From contig NZ_BBJT01000001.1 of assembly GCF_000739915.1 (NCBI RefSeq), positions 310,001 to 374,000 of the forward strand: DNA of 64,000 nt, written 5' to 3'. The notes under the pieces were generated by a model. That model was not told where the DNA came from. It did not search any database and saw nothing but the letters and a program-made list of their open reading frames with translations. The translations under genes were made by a program, and so were the position numbers. The stretch is from Paenibacillus chitinolyticus NBRC 15660 (GTDB taxonomy: Bacteria > Bacillota > Bacilli > Paenibacillales > NBRC-103111). This document shows positions 1 to 8,037 of this stretch, one piece after another. Within the stretch, counting starts at the first letter, position 1; each line of letters starts with the position of its first letter.

Positions 1-66
1 ATATTTGGCGTACTTTCCTTTTGAATCGATTTTTATTTTTATTTACGGCCAAGAGCAGGGGTTCTT

Positions 67-1029
67 TTGTCACCAAAAGTGGTATTGATGGAGGGAAAAC
101 GCACCTTGAAGGATAGCGATGAAATTAAAGAGAGATATGCGGAGCAGATCCGTGCATTTTCATTATGGATGAAACATTCCGGATATACCGAAGCAACGCA
201 AAAAGAGTATCTCAGGGAAGTACTGAGCTTTCTTCAATCCTTAGAAGGGAGTCCAATTGAAGAAGCCGGCAAGATAGGCGTTATCAACTTTCTTGTTTCC
301 AAGCAAAAAACAGCCGGTGAGTCCACAAGAAACCGGTCGCTTTCAGCAATAAGATCCTTTTATAGCGCTTTAATCGACTTTGAGTTGGCAACGAAGAATC
401 CGGCCTTAGAAGTGAAAAAATCCAAGACCGAGAAAAATAAGAAGCCCGTATATCTTGAAGAAGAAGAACTGGTACAAAGCCTCGAGTATATCAACGGAAG
501 GTATCGGAATCGAAATATCGCCATATTCCTGCTAATGGGTTATTGCGGATTGCGGGTAGGTGAAGTGCACCGATTGAACCTCGTGAATTTTAAAAAGACA
601 AAAGGGGCTATCGAAGTATTTGGTAAGGGGAGGAAATGGAATGAAATCCCTCTGCCTAATGTGCTTAATGACTATTTAATTAAAGTCTTGGAGGAGCGGC
701 TTACTCCTTACAGCCAAAAAGAAGACGCCTTCTTTGTTTCACAGAAGGGAAGACGACTCTCGATCAGGCAGATCCAGAAGATTGCTAACCAAACTTTTTC
801 AGCTTTTAAGGAGAAAAATCCGAAGGTAACGGACATGAATCTATCCTGCCATAAGCTGCGGCACTCTTTTGCAACCATGATGCTAAAAAAAGGCAATGAT
901 ATTCGAATCGTGAAGGAGCTTATGGGGCATTCATCTATTGAAACCACCGCACTCTATACGCATGTAAATGATGAGCAAAAGAAAAATGCGATGGCTTCCG
1001 TTAACATACCAATGGAGGCGATTGGATAA
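67..1029 (+). CDS. tyrosine recombinase / phage-type integrase
   Basis: XerC/XerD-like site-specific recombinase of 320 residues, the usual family length. The N-terminal part (about residues 30-115) is a SAM-like DNA-binding domain. The C-terminal catalytic domain keeps the expected residues: the first Arg in YCGLRVGEV, the HxxR box in CHKLRHSFA, the third-box His in MGHSS, and the nucleophilic Tyr in ALYTHV. It starts at a TTG, with a weak purine stretch (GAGCAGGGG) just upstream; an internal ATG seven codons later is also possible. It is followed by a hairpin terminator. It appears complete and catalytically competent. Whether it serves a mobile element or is a stray Xer paralogue cannot be told from the sequence. 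Confidence 0.9.
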   Translation: MSPKVVLMEGKRTLKDSDEIKERYAEQIRAFSLWMKHSGYTEATQKEYLREVLSFLQSLEGSPIEEAGKIGVINFLVSKQKTAGESTRNRSLSAIRSFYSALIDFELATKNPALEVKKSKTEKNKKPVYLEEEELVQSLEYINGRYRNRNIAIFLLMGYCGLRVGEVHRLNLVNFKKTKGAIEVFGKGRKWNEIPLPNVLNDYLIKVLEERLTPYSQKEDAFFVSQKGRRLSIRQIQKIANQTFSAFKEKNPKVTDMNLSCHKLRHSFATMMLKKGNDIRIVKELMGHSSIETTALYTHVNDEQKKNAMASVNIPMEAIG

Positions 1030-1195
1030 TCCTAACCGAACGAACAGAGTCGAATGCATGTGCACATACCGATATAGCGGAAGCATGGTTTTAGATGATA
1101 ATGGGGAAGCGAAAAAACTGGTTACGCAGGTGTGTCGGTTCCAAAGGCCCTGGGCTGAATGCCGGGACGATAGTATATGTCAACATATGACGCTT

Positions 1196-1222
1196 AAAAG
1201 TCGCTTAATTGCGGCTTTTTTT
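1196..1222 (+). terminator. rho-independent terminator
   Basis: AAAAGTCGC and GCGGCTTTTTT form a short stem with a T-run, about 170 bp downstream of the recombinase. Confidence 0.6.
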
Positions 1223-1272
1223 GTTTCGTTATCCGCATAGGCTCTGTTATCCTTGATTGTTGATTTCTGACC

Positions 1273-1307
1273 AAAAGAAAAACCGCCCTATCAATCATAA
1301 GGCGGTA
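1273..1307 (-). terminator. rho-independent terminator of the VOC gene
   Basis: Reading the minus strand, ACCGCC and GGGCGGT flank a 12-nt loop and are followed by TTTTTCTTTT. It lies about 80 bp past the VOC-protein stop codon. Confidence 0.75.
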
Positions 1308-1383
1308 AATTCTGAACTAACGTTTTCCGTTATCAATGACTCGTGGTACGGTCTTCCCCCAGTCTGTAACGGCAAAGTGCACT

Positions 1384-1878
1384 TTATCCCTCATACGCTT
1401 GCATCAAAGTTTTTATGTCAATTTTACTCTTCGTTTGGAGCAATGCTTTCATAACTCTTTCTGATTTTTCTGGATCTGGGTCGCTTACCATCTCGGTTAG
1501 AGTGGAAGGAATAATTTGCCACGACACGCCGTACTTATCTTTTAGCCAACCGCAGTTTTGAGCCTTTTCATCGCCGCCTTCGGAGAGTTTTTCCCAAAAA
1601 TAGTCCAATTCATCTTGATCTTCACAGTTCACGATAAATGATATTGCCTCTGTGAATTTGAAATACGGACCGCCATTTAAGGCTACGAATTCTTGCCCGT
1701 CCAGTTGAAATTCCACAGTCATTACGGTTCCTTCTGGTATCCCGTGATTATCTTTGCCATGGTGAGTGATTCTTCCTATCTTCGAATTTTTAAAAATAGA
1801 AGTGTACAACTCTGCCGCCTGTTCGGCTTGTGTATCGAACCACAAGTTTGGCGTGATTTTTTGGATTTTGTTATTCAT
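1384..1878 (-). CDS. VOC-fold protein, PhnB / 3-demethylubiquinone methyltransferase-like
   Basis: A 164-residue vicinal-oxygen-chelate fold protein of the PhnB-like family. It has the characteristic start ITPNLWFDTQAEQAAELY, a middle VEFQLDGQEFVALNGGP strand, and the C-terminal CGWLKDKYGVSWQIIP segment. Despite the family name in databases, members usually have no proven methyltransferase activity; some bind small molecules or metals. The start was placed at the ATG at 1878 because AGGAGG sits 5-10 bases upstream. The longer frame has no ribosome-binding site. It is a single-gene unit with its own terminator. Confidence 0.85.
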   Translation of the reverse strand: MNNKIQKITPNLWFDTQAEQAAELYTSIFKNSKIGRITHHGKDNHGIPEGTVMTVEFQLDGQEFVALNGGPYFKFTEAISFIVNCEDQDELDYFWEKLSEGGDEKAQNCGWLKDKYGVSWQIIPSTLTEMVSDPDPEKSERVMKALLQTKSKIDIKTLMQAYEG

Positions 1879-2459
1879 AATTTTTTCCTCCTTAATATTC
1901 AAGCGTTTAAGTAGGTTTATACACAATACAGATTAGCATCAAAAATGAGCCATGATTTCTTTCAAATTGCTAGGATTAAAAAGTTACAGATGTAAAAATT
2001 AAGCATATCACAAATAAACTAATCTGCCCGTTAACGGAACGAGGCTACCGATCGTATTCCTGGGGCAGTTGAGAGCTATTTGATGCTAACTCCGCACATT
2101 CGCAAAATATACACCATGCTCATATAGAGAAAAAACATAATTTCGTTTCGCGATAAATAGGACGTTAGAAACCCAGATGACTTGCCTCTATCTGATGATG
2201 CGGATGATGCTTCTGGAGCAAAAAACTGAATGTTTTAAAGTGGGAAAAGCGTTTTAAAAGTAATGGTGAAAAGTGGAAACAATAGTATAATGATAACAGG
2301 CTACGTCACGAAAGGTAGTCTATCGAACGATCGGGCAGAATAATCCAATTATAAGTATAGATTACCCCATCGCAGGTAGCTGAGTTTATTCGAAATCGTC
2401 CGGCATGTATTAAATGGATCGAATTGTAGCTTGCTAGTATATCGCTTTGACGTTGTAGG
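1879..2459. other. intergenic stretch with a repeat copy and a candidate promoter
   Basis: No convincing gene was seen. At about 2025-2075 there is a divergent copy of a repeat (TGCCCGTTAACG, then GGCTACCGATC) that recurs near 31398. A TATAAT hexamer at 2286-2291 could be the -10 box for the gene at 2460, but no good -35 box was found. Confidence 0.35.
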
Positions 2460-3488
2460 ATGGGAGAGCCGGAGACAATGGTGATAAAGGATCGAGCGAC
2501 TTGGAATAAACAGACAAGTGAATGTAAGGAGCAGATGTTGCGCGAGTTGAATGCACGTCTGCCTGCGGGCTTCACGTTTCTGAAAATGGAACGCTTCGAG
2601 CGGTTCGGCCTTGGGATGGAAACGGGTATCTTTATGTATGAAGGCTGCGAGTTCGTATATGTGCCTGGTGACCGGGTCACACTCGGCTGGGGGCATTGGG
2701 CAGTCGGACCGGATGAAAAGACGAAAGGAGAGTTCGAAAGCGGCATGGAGGATTTGAACAGAGAGCCTGCGGAGTTGGAACATGTGCTACGACAGCAAAT
2801 GTCGCCTGTGCGAGAGGCTGACATCGGCCCGTTGTTGATTGAGCGCCAAACCCGCCCTGTCGCCTGGTATGAGGTGGAACTAGCTGACTTGGATCCGGCA
2901 GAAGACGGCGATGTGCTGGAGGCGATCGAAAGCGTCAAGACCTCGAATTACGGCTCCTATGAGGAGCATCAGTCTTTTCGATTGGACAAAGAGGACGGGC
3001 GTATCCGCATCTGGTTGTTTGCCGACAGTCCCAGCCAGCAGGACTGGGCGAAAGATGAACTGCCCGATGGCTTCGATGTGTTAACAGAAGATGAATGGGA
3101 ATATGTGTATGGCGGAGGTTGTCGAACGTTATTTCCTTGGGGCGACAGCTTTGACTACCACATGAAGGTTAGGCACTTCGGAGAACTGGATCGGGAGCAG
3201 AAAGAGCAGGGCGAACCGGTAGTGAGCGATAGACCTTTCGATCTGGAGAAGAGTGGCGGCATGGGGCTACAATTCCTTGGCGATCCGTACAAACAGGAGC
3301 TGACCATATCGCCTGAAGGACTCGTGCGCGGCAAAGGCGGGGACGGTGGTACGCTTATCTGTGGCGGTATGGGCGTCACATGGGGCTATTTTCCTGTCGC
3401 TACCTATTATCGCGACCCCTATGAGGAAGAGTTGGAGTGGGAGGACCGTGCCGAATACTTGCATTATCGTCGCGTAGTTCATCTGTAA
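2460..3488 (+). CDS. formylglycine-generating-enzyme-fold (SUMF1-like) protein
   Basis: A 342-residue protein whose C-terminal half resembles the FGE/SUMF1 fold: TEDEWEYVYGGGCRTLFPWG matches the conserved TEAEWEYAARGG...YPWG block. A glycine-rich VRGKGGDGGTLICGG segment and a final ATYYRDPY stretch stand where FGE proteins have RGGSW...R. The cysteine pair of true FGE enzymes is not evident, so it may be a non-catalytic member. The N-terminal half is unrecognised. The start is uncertain: ATG at 2460, or ATG at 2478 behind a purine-rich GGGAGAGCCGGAGA. It begins a co-oriented series with the WGR, SUKH and ankyrin genes. Confidence 0.65.
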   Translation: MGEPETMVIKDRATWNKQTSECKEQMLRELNARLPAGFTFLKMERFERFGLGMETGIFMYEGCEFVYVPGDRVTLGWGHWAVGPDEKTKGEFESGMEDLNREPAELEHVLRQQMSPVREADIGPLLIERQTRPVAWYEVELADLDPAEDGDVLEAIESVKTSNYGSYEEHQSFRLDKEDGRIRIWLFADSPSQQDWAKDELPDGFDVLTEDEWEYVYGGGCRTLFPWGDSFDYHMKVRHFGELDREQKEQGEPVVSDRPFDLEKSGGMGLQFLGDPYKQELTISPEGLVRGKGGDGGTLICGGMGVTWGYFPVATYYRDPYEEELEWEDRAEYLHYRRVVHL

Positions 3489-3635
3489 TCAACCGTGGAG
3501 AATGAAAAAGAATAATGAGATCAGAAATTAATGGCTACTTGGTCGTGGGATTAACTCATTAAGTGAGTGCCTTCTCTGTCTGAAAATGCTCAGTAAGGTT
3601 TGTTTGAAAATAAATGATCTCGACAGGAATATCCA

Positions 3636-3672
3636 AGAGAACGTCCCTTCAACTTCGGGGGCGTTCTCTTTT
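3636..3672 (+). terminator. rho-independent terminator-like hairpin
   Basis: AGAGAACG and CGTTCTCT pair around CCC/GGGG and are followed by TTTT. The hairpin is 150 bp downstream of the FGE-like gene. Confidence 0.65.
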
Positions 3673-3745
3673 CATATAGGTCGATTGTCTGAGCCCTTTA
3701 ATGTTCAGCGCAGTCGGCTTTTTTGCTTGAAGGGAAAAATGTTGG

Positions 3746-3859
3746 ATGAGCAAAGTAATCGCTCTCGCCAATCAGAAAGGCGGCCCGTTAAATTTGTTCT
3801 CAATATTTGTTGTCGGGAATTCCACAGTCAATACCCAGCCCGAAAATCGGTGGAAGTAA
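3746..3859 (+). pseudogene. ParA/Soj-like N-terminal scrap
   Basis: The first 13 codons read MSKVIALANQKGG, the start of a ParA-family partition ATPase. The expected VGKTT Walker A continuation is missing: the frame runs straight into an unrelated tail and stops after 37 codons. GAAGGG lies 11 bases upstream. This is a deletion scar rather than a working gene. Confidence 0.55.
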
Positions 3860-4205
3860 GGACTGCTTCATTTTATTATTTTGGACGTTTCATTTCACTC
3901 CAATCACTGATAAACTTACATAATACTACAAGTCGAGGTATCAAATTGGACAAGGGTACGTTACAAAATGAGAGAAGTGTTGGATAAGGACAAAATTGAG
4001 GAATTTCTTCGACACGGACATTCAATTCATAGAAGCGACAGCGCTGTATGCAGATAAGAGCACAGTTAATGTTAGATATTTTCTGATCCATCATGGAAAG
4101 AGGGGGTGGATGCGATCGATTGTATCCGCTTGTCATACTCTGGAAAAAATCTAGTCCTTTCTGAGATTTCTTCAGGAAAACCAAGGGCAAGCGACCTGCC
4201 TCTAG

Positions 4206-4541
4206 TGCGATTGCCGTGATGGCGCGGACGGGCGTGTGAAGTCGCTTCCTTTTGTGCCGGATTTTGCAAGTATCGGGGATGGAAAGAAACAGTGACTGGA
4301 CGGGCGCTTCACAGCTTCAGGTCGATATTGCGTTCTTAACCCGATTTACAAGGCGGCTGACAGTTGGAAGGGACGCCAGAAGCTTTTTGACATGGAGCAT
4401 GGCGAGCTTGACATCCATCTGCCACGCGGCTACGCGAAGTATAATGTAATGGTTCATGCAGGCGGTTATTTTTGGACCAAACTGAGAGAGTCGGGCAAAT
4501 CTCATCGCTTTGTGCGTTTACGCCTTAAGGTTGCAGGATAA
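4206..4541 (+). pseudogene. unidentified broken gene (C-terminal part)
   Basis: One reading frame from about 4206 to the TAA at 4539-4541 has protein-like composition (for example FVPDFASIGDG, then PIYKAADSWKG, LDIHLPRGYAKYN, VMVHAGGYFW). It is broken by a TGA at 4293-4295 and a TAG at 4203. No start is visible upstream and the 4.0-4.2 kb stretch looks like further fragments. The family was not recognised. It ends 32 bp before the WGR gene. Confidence 0.45.
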
Positions 4542-4573
4542 TCAAAGATGCCACACGAACGGAGGCAAGTTAG

Positions 4574-5281
4574 ATGAAAAAAGCTTTTACATACCAAGAC
4601 GAGAAATCAAATAAATTTTGGACAATTGATTATTCTGGATTGACAATAGGTGTGCATTACGGAAAAAATGGAACGATTGGGAAGTATGAAATCAAAGAAT
4701 TTAGTTCACGAGAAGATTGTGAAAAAGAAGCAAAAAAGTTAATCGCCAGTAAAATGAAAAAAGGTTATCAAGAAAATCATATATATGATTTTGATAATTG
4801 TCTTTACGTTGATGTAGGGGAATATGGTCCACATCCCAAAACTTCACACCCGCGCTTTGTTGCTCATTTTATAGAAGAATTTTATTATGATTGCGGGGAT
4901 GAAGAAGCGCCTTTTGGCAGTGATGAAGGGTCTGATACGCTTAATGAAATGCAAGAAATAATAAGAAAGAAACATACCATTGACTTTGCTACTTTCCCGA
5001 AACATTTAATAGAGAGTCTATGGGGGATGCATTATATAGCGGTTGACACCTTGGACGAAAAAACGGTGCGCGATATAGCAAAAGAGCATGAAATGGATAT
5101 GTTGCAAAGTGATATGGTTACCTACGCAACAGCTTTCGGTCAAATCAAAATTACTGGGAAACTGGATTCAGACTTGAAGAAGAATGCACTTTTAGCATTG
5201 AAGCGCTTTGCTATCATGTATTCTAGTGGAAAGTTAACTGCAACACAGCAGACAATGTATAACAATCTACTTACGTTTTAA
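4574..5281 (+). CDS. WGR-domain protein
   Basis: A 235-residue protein with an N-terminal WGR domain (about residues 1-75). KFWTIDYSGLTIGVHYGKNGTIG fits the nucleic-acid-binding fold known from MolR-like bacterial proteins and PARPs, although the name-giving W-G-R is replaced by Y-G-K. The remainder is mostly helical and unassigned. The start is set by GGAGG 10 bases upstream. It lies 32 bp after a broken gene and 139 bp before the SUKH gene. Base composition is AT-rich compared with the next gene, so the cluster is probably of mixed origin. Confidence 0.7.
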   Translation: MKKAFTYQDEKSNKFWTIDYSGLTIGVHYGKNGTIGKYEIKEFSSREDCEKEAKKLIASKMKKGYQENHIYDFDNCLYVDVGEYGPHPKTSHPRFVAHFIEEFYYDCGDEEAPFGSDEGSDTLNEMQEIIRKKHTIDFATFPKHLIESLWGMHYIAVDTLDEKTVRDIAKEHEMDMLQSDMVTYATAFGQIKITGKLDSDLKKNALLALKRFAIMYSSGKLTATQQTMYNNLLTF

Positions 5282-5420
5282 ATGGATGATTTTTTGTTTG
5301 ATCATCACTATGAGATTTTTTTTGTCCGTACTAAACAGGGGATTTTTCTGGATATTTGAAAAACATGCAAATGCGGGTAAGCGCTTCAAGCTTGAAAAAT
5401 TGAAATAAGGAAGTGGCGAA

Positions 5421-6785
5421 ATGTCAAAAGAACTGTTGGACAAGCTGCAAAGCTGGTATGACGATGATCAGCATGACAAAATTGTTGAAGCGATCGAGCA
5501 ACTACCTGAATCGGAGCGGGACTACGAATTGGTGGGTCATTATGGCCGAGCACTTAACAACTTGGGGCGCTACACGGAAGCTTTGCAACAGCTGCTGTCG
5601 GTAGAACAGCAAGGAAAACAGGATGCAACGTGGAACTGGCGCATCGGCTATTCTTATTTCTACATGCATCAATGGGAAAAGGCGCTGTCCGCATTCGAGC
5701 AGTTCGATCGTCTGGAGCCTGGCGACGCAGATGTGGATAGGTACATAGAGGCTTGCCACGATATTATGGTGAGACAAGCTGTGGCGATCAGGGAGATTAC
5801 TCGTGTGCCTTTTCGCGAGCGCGACTTCAGTCAGTTCTGGGAGATGAGCGATTATGCGGACAAGAGTTATGTAGAGGCGCCGCCTACTGCCGAGATGATT
5901 GCTTCTATAGAAGAGGAGCTTAGGTACAAGCTCCCGGCAGATTATATTTGGCTGATGCAGCAGCAGAATGGCGGCGTACCGGTCAATACTTGTTTTCCGA
6001 CTGCCGTCTCGACCTCCTGGGCGGAGGATCATGTAGCCATTACGGGCATTATGGGGATCGGGCGCGAGAAAGCTTATAGTCTGGGCGGCAGTTTGGGCAG
6101 CAATTTTATGCAGGAAGAATGGGGCTATCCGGACATTGGGGTTGTGCTGTGCGATTGCCCGTCGGCAGGGCATGATGTCATTATGCTGGATTATCGCGCA
6201 TGCGGCCGGGACGGCGAGCCTGCAGTTGTACATGTGGATCAAGAGGCTGGTTATTATGTCACCTTCCTTGCGCCTAATTTTGCGACTTTTATCGCAGGAC
6301 TGGTCAATGAGGAAGCATTCGACACCTCGGAGCAGGACAAGCTTGATGATTTGGACAAGGTGGAGTATGCGCAATTCTCATCTTTATTGCAATCTTTATG
6401 CGAGAAAGCCGACGGAATAGATCGGATTGAAGCGGTCATTCGCAATATTTGCACCCAGATCGTAGAGGACAAAGGCTATTTTGCTTTTCATGCGGACGAG
6501 TTGTCCATGCTGATGTATGATATCCAGTTCTGGTTGTACGCCGGGGCAAACCCGGGAGTGACGCGAGCGCAGTATTTGGCGGAGTACGAAAAAATGATCG
6601 CCTTTGCGCAAGGCTTCAGCACCGGAGGATACGCGCCAGATTTTGTTTCCAGTTGGCTGGATGAACGGATCAAGCAGGGAGATATCGTAAACAAGGAAGG
6701 CGTGTTGAGCTTTACGGCGGCTGCAACGGAGCGGTTAGTGGGTAAGCTGATAGCGATCGAATCCGGATTGGGTGATGAAGGGTGA
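5421..6785 (+). CDS. TPR plus SMI1/KNR4 (SUKH) domain protein
   Basis: A 454-residue protein. Residues 1-130 contain tetratricopeptide-like helices (YGRALNNLGRYTEALQQL, WRIGYSYFYMHQWEKALSAF). Residues 150-300 are a SUKH/SMI1-KNR4 domain (PPTAEMIASIEEELRYKLPA, then WLMQQQNGGVP and a VVLCDCPSAGHDVIMLDYR core). The C-terminal 150 residues are helical and unassigned. SUKH proteins are common immunity proteins against polymorphic toxins and also occur as stand-alone proteins. AAGGAAG precedes the ATG. It overlaps the ankyrin gene's upstream region, which suggests coupled translation. Confidence 0.8.
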   Translation: MSKELLDKLQSWYDDDQHDKIVEAIEQLPESERDYELVGHYGRALNNLGRYTEALQQLLSVEQQGKQDATWNWRIGYSYFYMHQWEKALSAFEQFDRLEPGDADVDRYIEACHDIMVRQAVAIREITRVPFRERDFSQFWEMSDYADKSYVEAPPTAEMIASIEEELRYKLPADYIWLMQQQNGGVPVNTCFPTAVSTSWAEDHVAITGIMGIGREKAYSLGGSLGSNFMQEEWGYPDIGVVLCDCPSAGHDVIMLDYRACGRDGEPAVVHVDQEAGYYVTFLAPNFATFIAGLVNEEAFDTSEQDKLDDLDKVEYAQFSSLLQSLCEKADGIDRIEAVIRNICTQIVEDKGYFAFHADELSMLMYDIQFWLYAGANPGVTRAQYLAEYEKMIAFAQGFSTGGYAPDFVSSWLDERIKQGDIVNKEGVLSFTAAATERLVGKLIAIESGLGDEG

Positions 6786-6795
6786 GTACCTACAG

Positions 6796-7617
6796 ATGAC
6801 AGAAACCAAAAATAATGAAACCTTGCATCATGCTTGTTATAACCAAAATGTGGATATGGTGAGGGAGTATGTAATTAACGCGAAAGCGAATAGTCTAAAT
6901 AAAAAGCTAACTGATTATTCGAATCCGATAAATGGAACACCACTGCAAATAGCGTGTAGAGTAGGGAATCTGGATATTGTGAAGCTTCTAATCGAAGCGG
7001 GGGCAGATAAAGAAATTAAGGATGTCGGAAGACAATCGCCCTTATCAATTGCTATTAGTTACAATTACTTTGAAATAACTCGATATCTAATTGAAGCAGG
7101 GGCAGATGTCCATTCGAAAGGTCCAAACAATCTGCAACCGATACATTTTGCATGTGAACGTGGAAGTAAAAAAATGATTGAATTACTATTATCCCAAGGA
7201 ATTGATATTAATCGACTTGATAGCCTAAAAAGCTCGTTACTTGACTTCACAACAAATTTGAGTGGAGGAAATCTGGAAGCGACAAAAACGCTTATCGAAA
7301 ATGGAATCGATCAGAAGTATTATTCTACAGCGTTTAAATGGGCTTGCTGGAGAAATAATTTGAAAATAGCCGCATATTTGCTCGAGAATGGAGCGGATTA
7401 TAAGAGTCAAACAACCCCGAAATCAGAAATGCTGTTTTGGATTTGTGGGTTAGGATACAAAGAAATAGTAGAGCTGTTACTTGGAGTTGGTGTCGACTTT
7501 ACTACACAGGTTAAATTTAAGGGCAAAATGCGGTCATATAGTGGCAGCCCATTGGAAAGAGCTATTGAAACAAAACAATATGAAATTGTTGAGATAATTA
7601 ATTCTTTTAAGAGATAG
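6796..7617 (+). CDS. ankyrin-repeat protein
   Basis: A 273-residue protein made of about seven ankyrin repeats. NGTPLQIACRVGNLDIVKLL and IEAGADKEIKD are typical TPLH-like and GAD turns. Ankyrin proteins mediate protein-protein contacts and in bacteria frequently sit among toxin-immunity genes. The start is at the ATG at 6796, because GAAGGGTGAG (inside the end of the SUKH gene) is its ribosome-binding site. A GTG/ATG pair at 6772 overlaps the previous gene and lacks one. No signal peptide was seen. Confidence 0.85.
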   Translation: MTETKNNETLHHACYNQNVDMVREYVINAKANSLNKKLTDYSNPINGTPLQIACRVGNLDIVKLLIEAGADKEIKDVGRQSPLSIAISYNYFEITRYLIEAGADVHSKGPNNLQPIHFACERGSKKMIELLLSQGIDINRLDSLKSSLLDFTTNLSGGNLEATKTLIENGIDQKYYSTAFKWACWRNNLKIAAYLLENGADYKSQTTPKSEMLFWICGLGYKEIVELLLGVGVDFTTQVKFKGKMRSYSGSPLERAIETKQYEIVEIINSFKR

Positions 7618-7693
7618 TCGTAGCAAATTTGGTAAGCCAGCTTTGTTGAAGAACGAGTTGATTTACACGCATATAACTGATGATGAAATGCAT

Positions 7694-7772
7694 TTTTTTG
7701 AACTTAAAGTTATTGCATTAGAAGGACTGTTCGTTCTAAACGGCATTATGCAATAACTTTAAGTTCATTTTT
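7694..7772. repeat. long perfect inverted repeat
   Basis: GAACTTAAAGTTATTGCAT at 7700-7718 is exactly repeated in inverse at 7748-7766. T-rich flanks lie on both sides and a smaller TTAGAA/TTCTAA hairpin sits inside. It could act as a bidirectional terminator for the ankyrin gene or be a miniature element. Confidence 0.7.
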
Positions 7773-7918
7773 TACTTATGCAAAACGAAACGTTTAGGTT
7801 CACAAATGGACACCGACACAACACAGTTCGTTTATACTTACTACTTCACAAAATCCGTATTTTGTACATATGTTTATAAAACAACACGAGCCCGTTTTGT
7901 AGGTCTTTGATAATGTTC

Positions 7919-7968
7919 TGTCGGATGACAAGAACATATATCGTTAAATGACAAGAACATATATCGTT
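7919..7968. mobile_element. transposon left end with two TnsB-type sites
   Basis: The terminus TGTCGGAT is followed by two identical 19-mers, GACAAGAACATATATCGTT, at 7927-7945 and 7950-7968 (23-bp register). The same 19-mer and terminus recur in inverse at the right-end copies further along. This is the standard architecture of Tn7-family ends: TGT...ACA termini with repeated transposase sites. Confidence 0.8.
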
Positions 7969-7999
7969 TGCCGTATGCGCCGCTTGCTTGTCTTTAATA

Positions 8000-8036
8000 A
8001 TAAAAAAATGCAATGCCTTTAATGACATCGCACTTT
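8000..8036 (-). terminator. terminator of the tns operon
   Basis: On the minus strand, TGCGATG and CATTGCA pair and are followed by TTTTTTTATT, immediately after the tnsD stop codon and inside the left end. Confidence 0.6.
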
Positions 8037-8037
8037 T

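Noticed and set aside
968-1240. 90-residue open frame after the recombinase, cysteine-containing
   Set aside because: No ribosome-binding site, it overlaps the recombinase gene, and it runs through a terminator hairpin at 1196-1222.
3968-4057. 29-codon frame MREVLDKDKIEEFLRHGHS in a scrap-rich region
   Set aside because: Too short, with no recognisable family and no ribosome-binding site.
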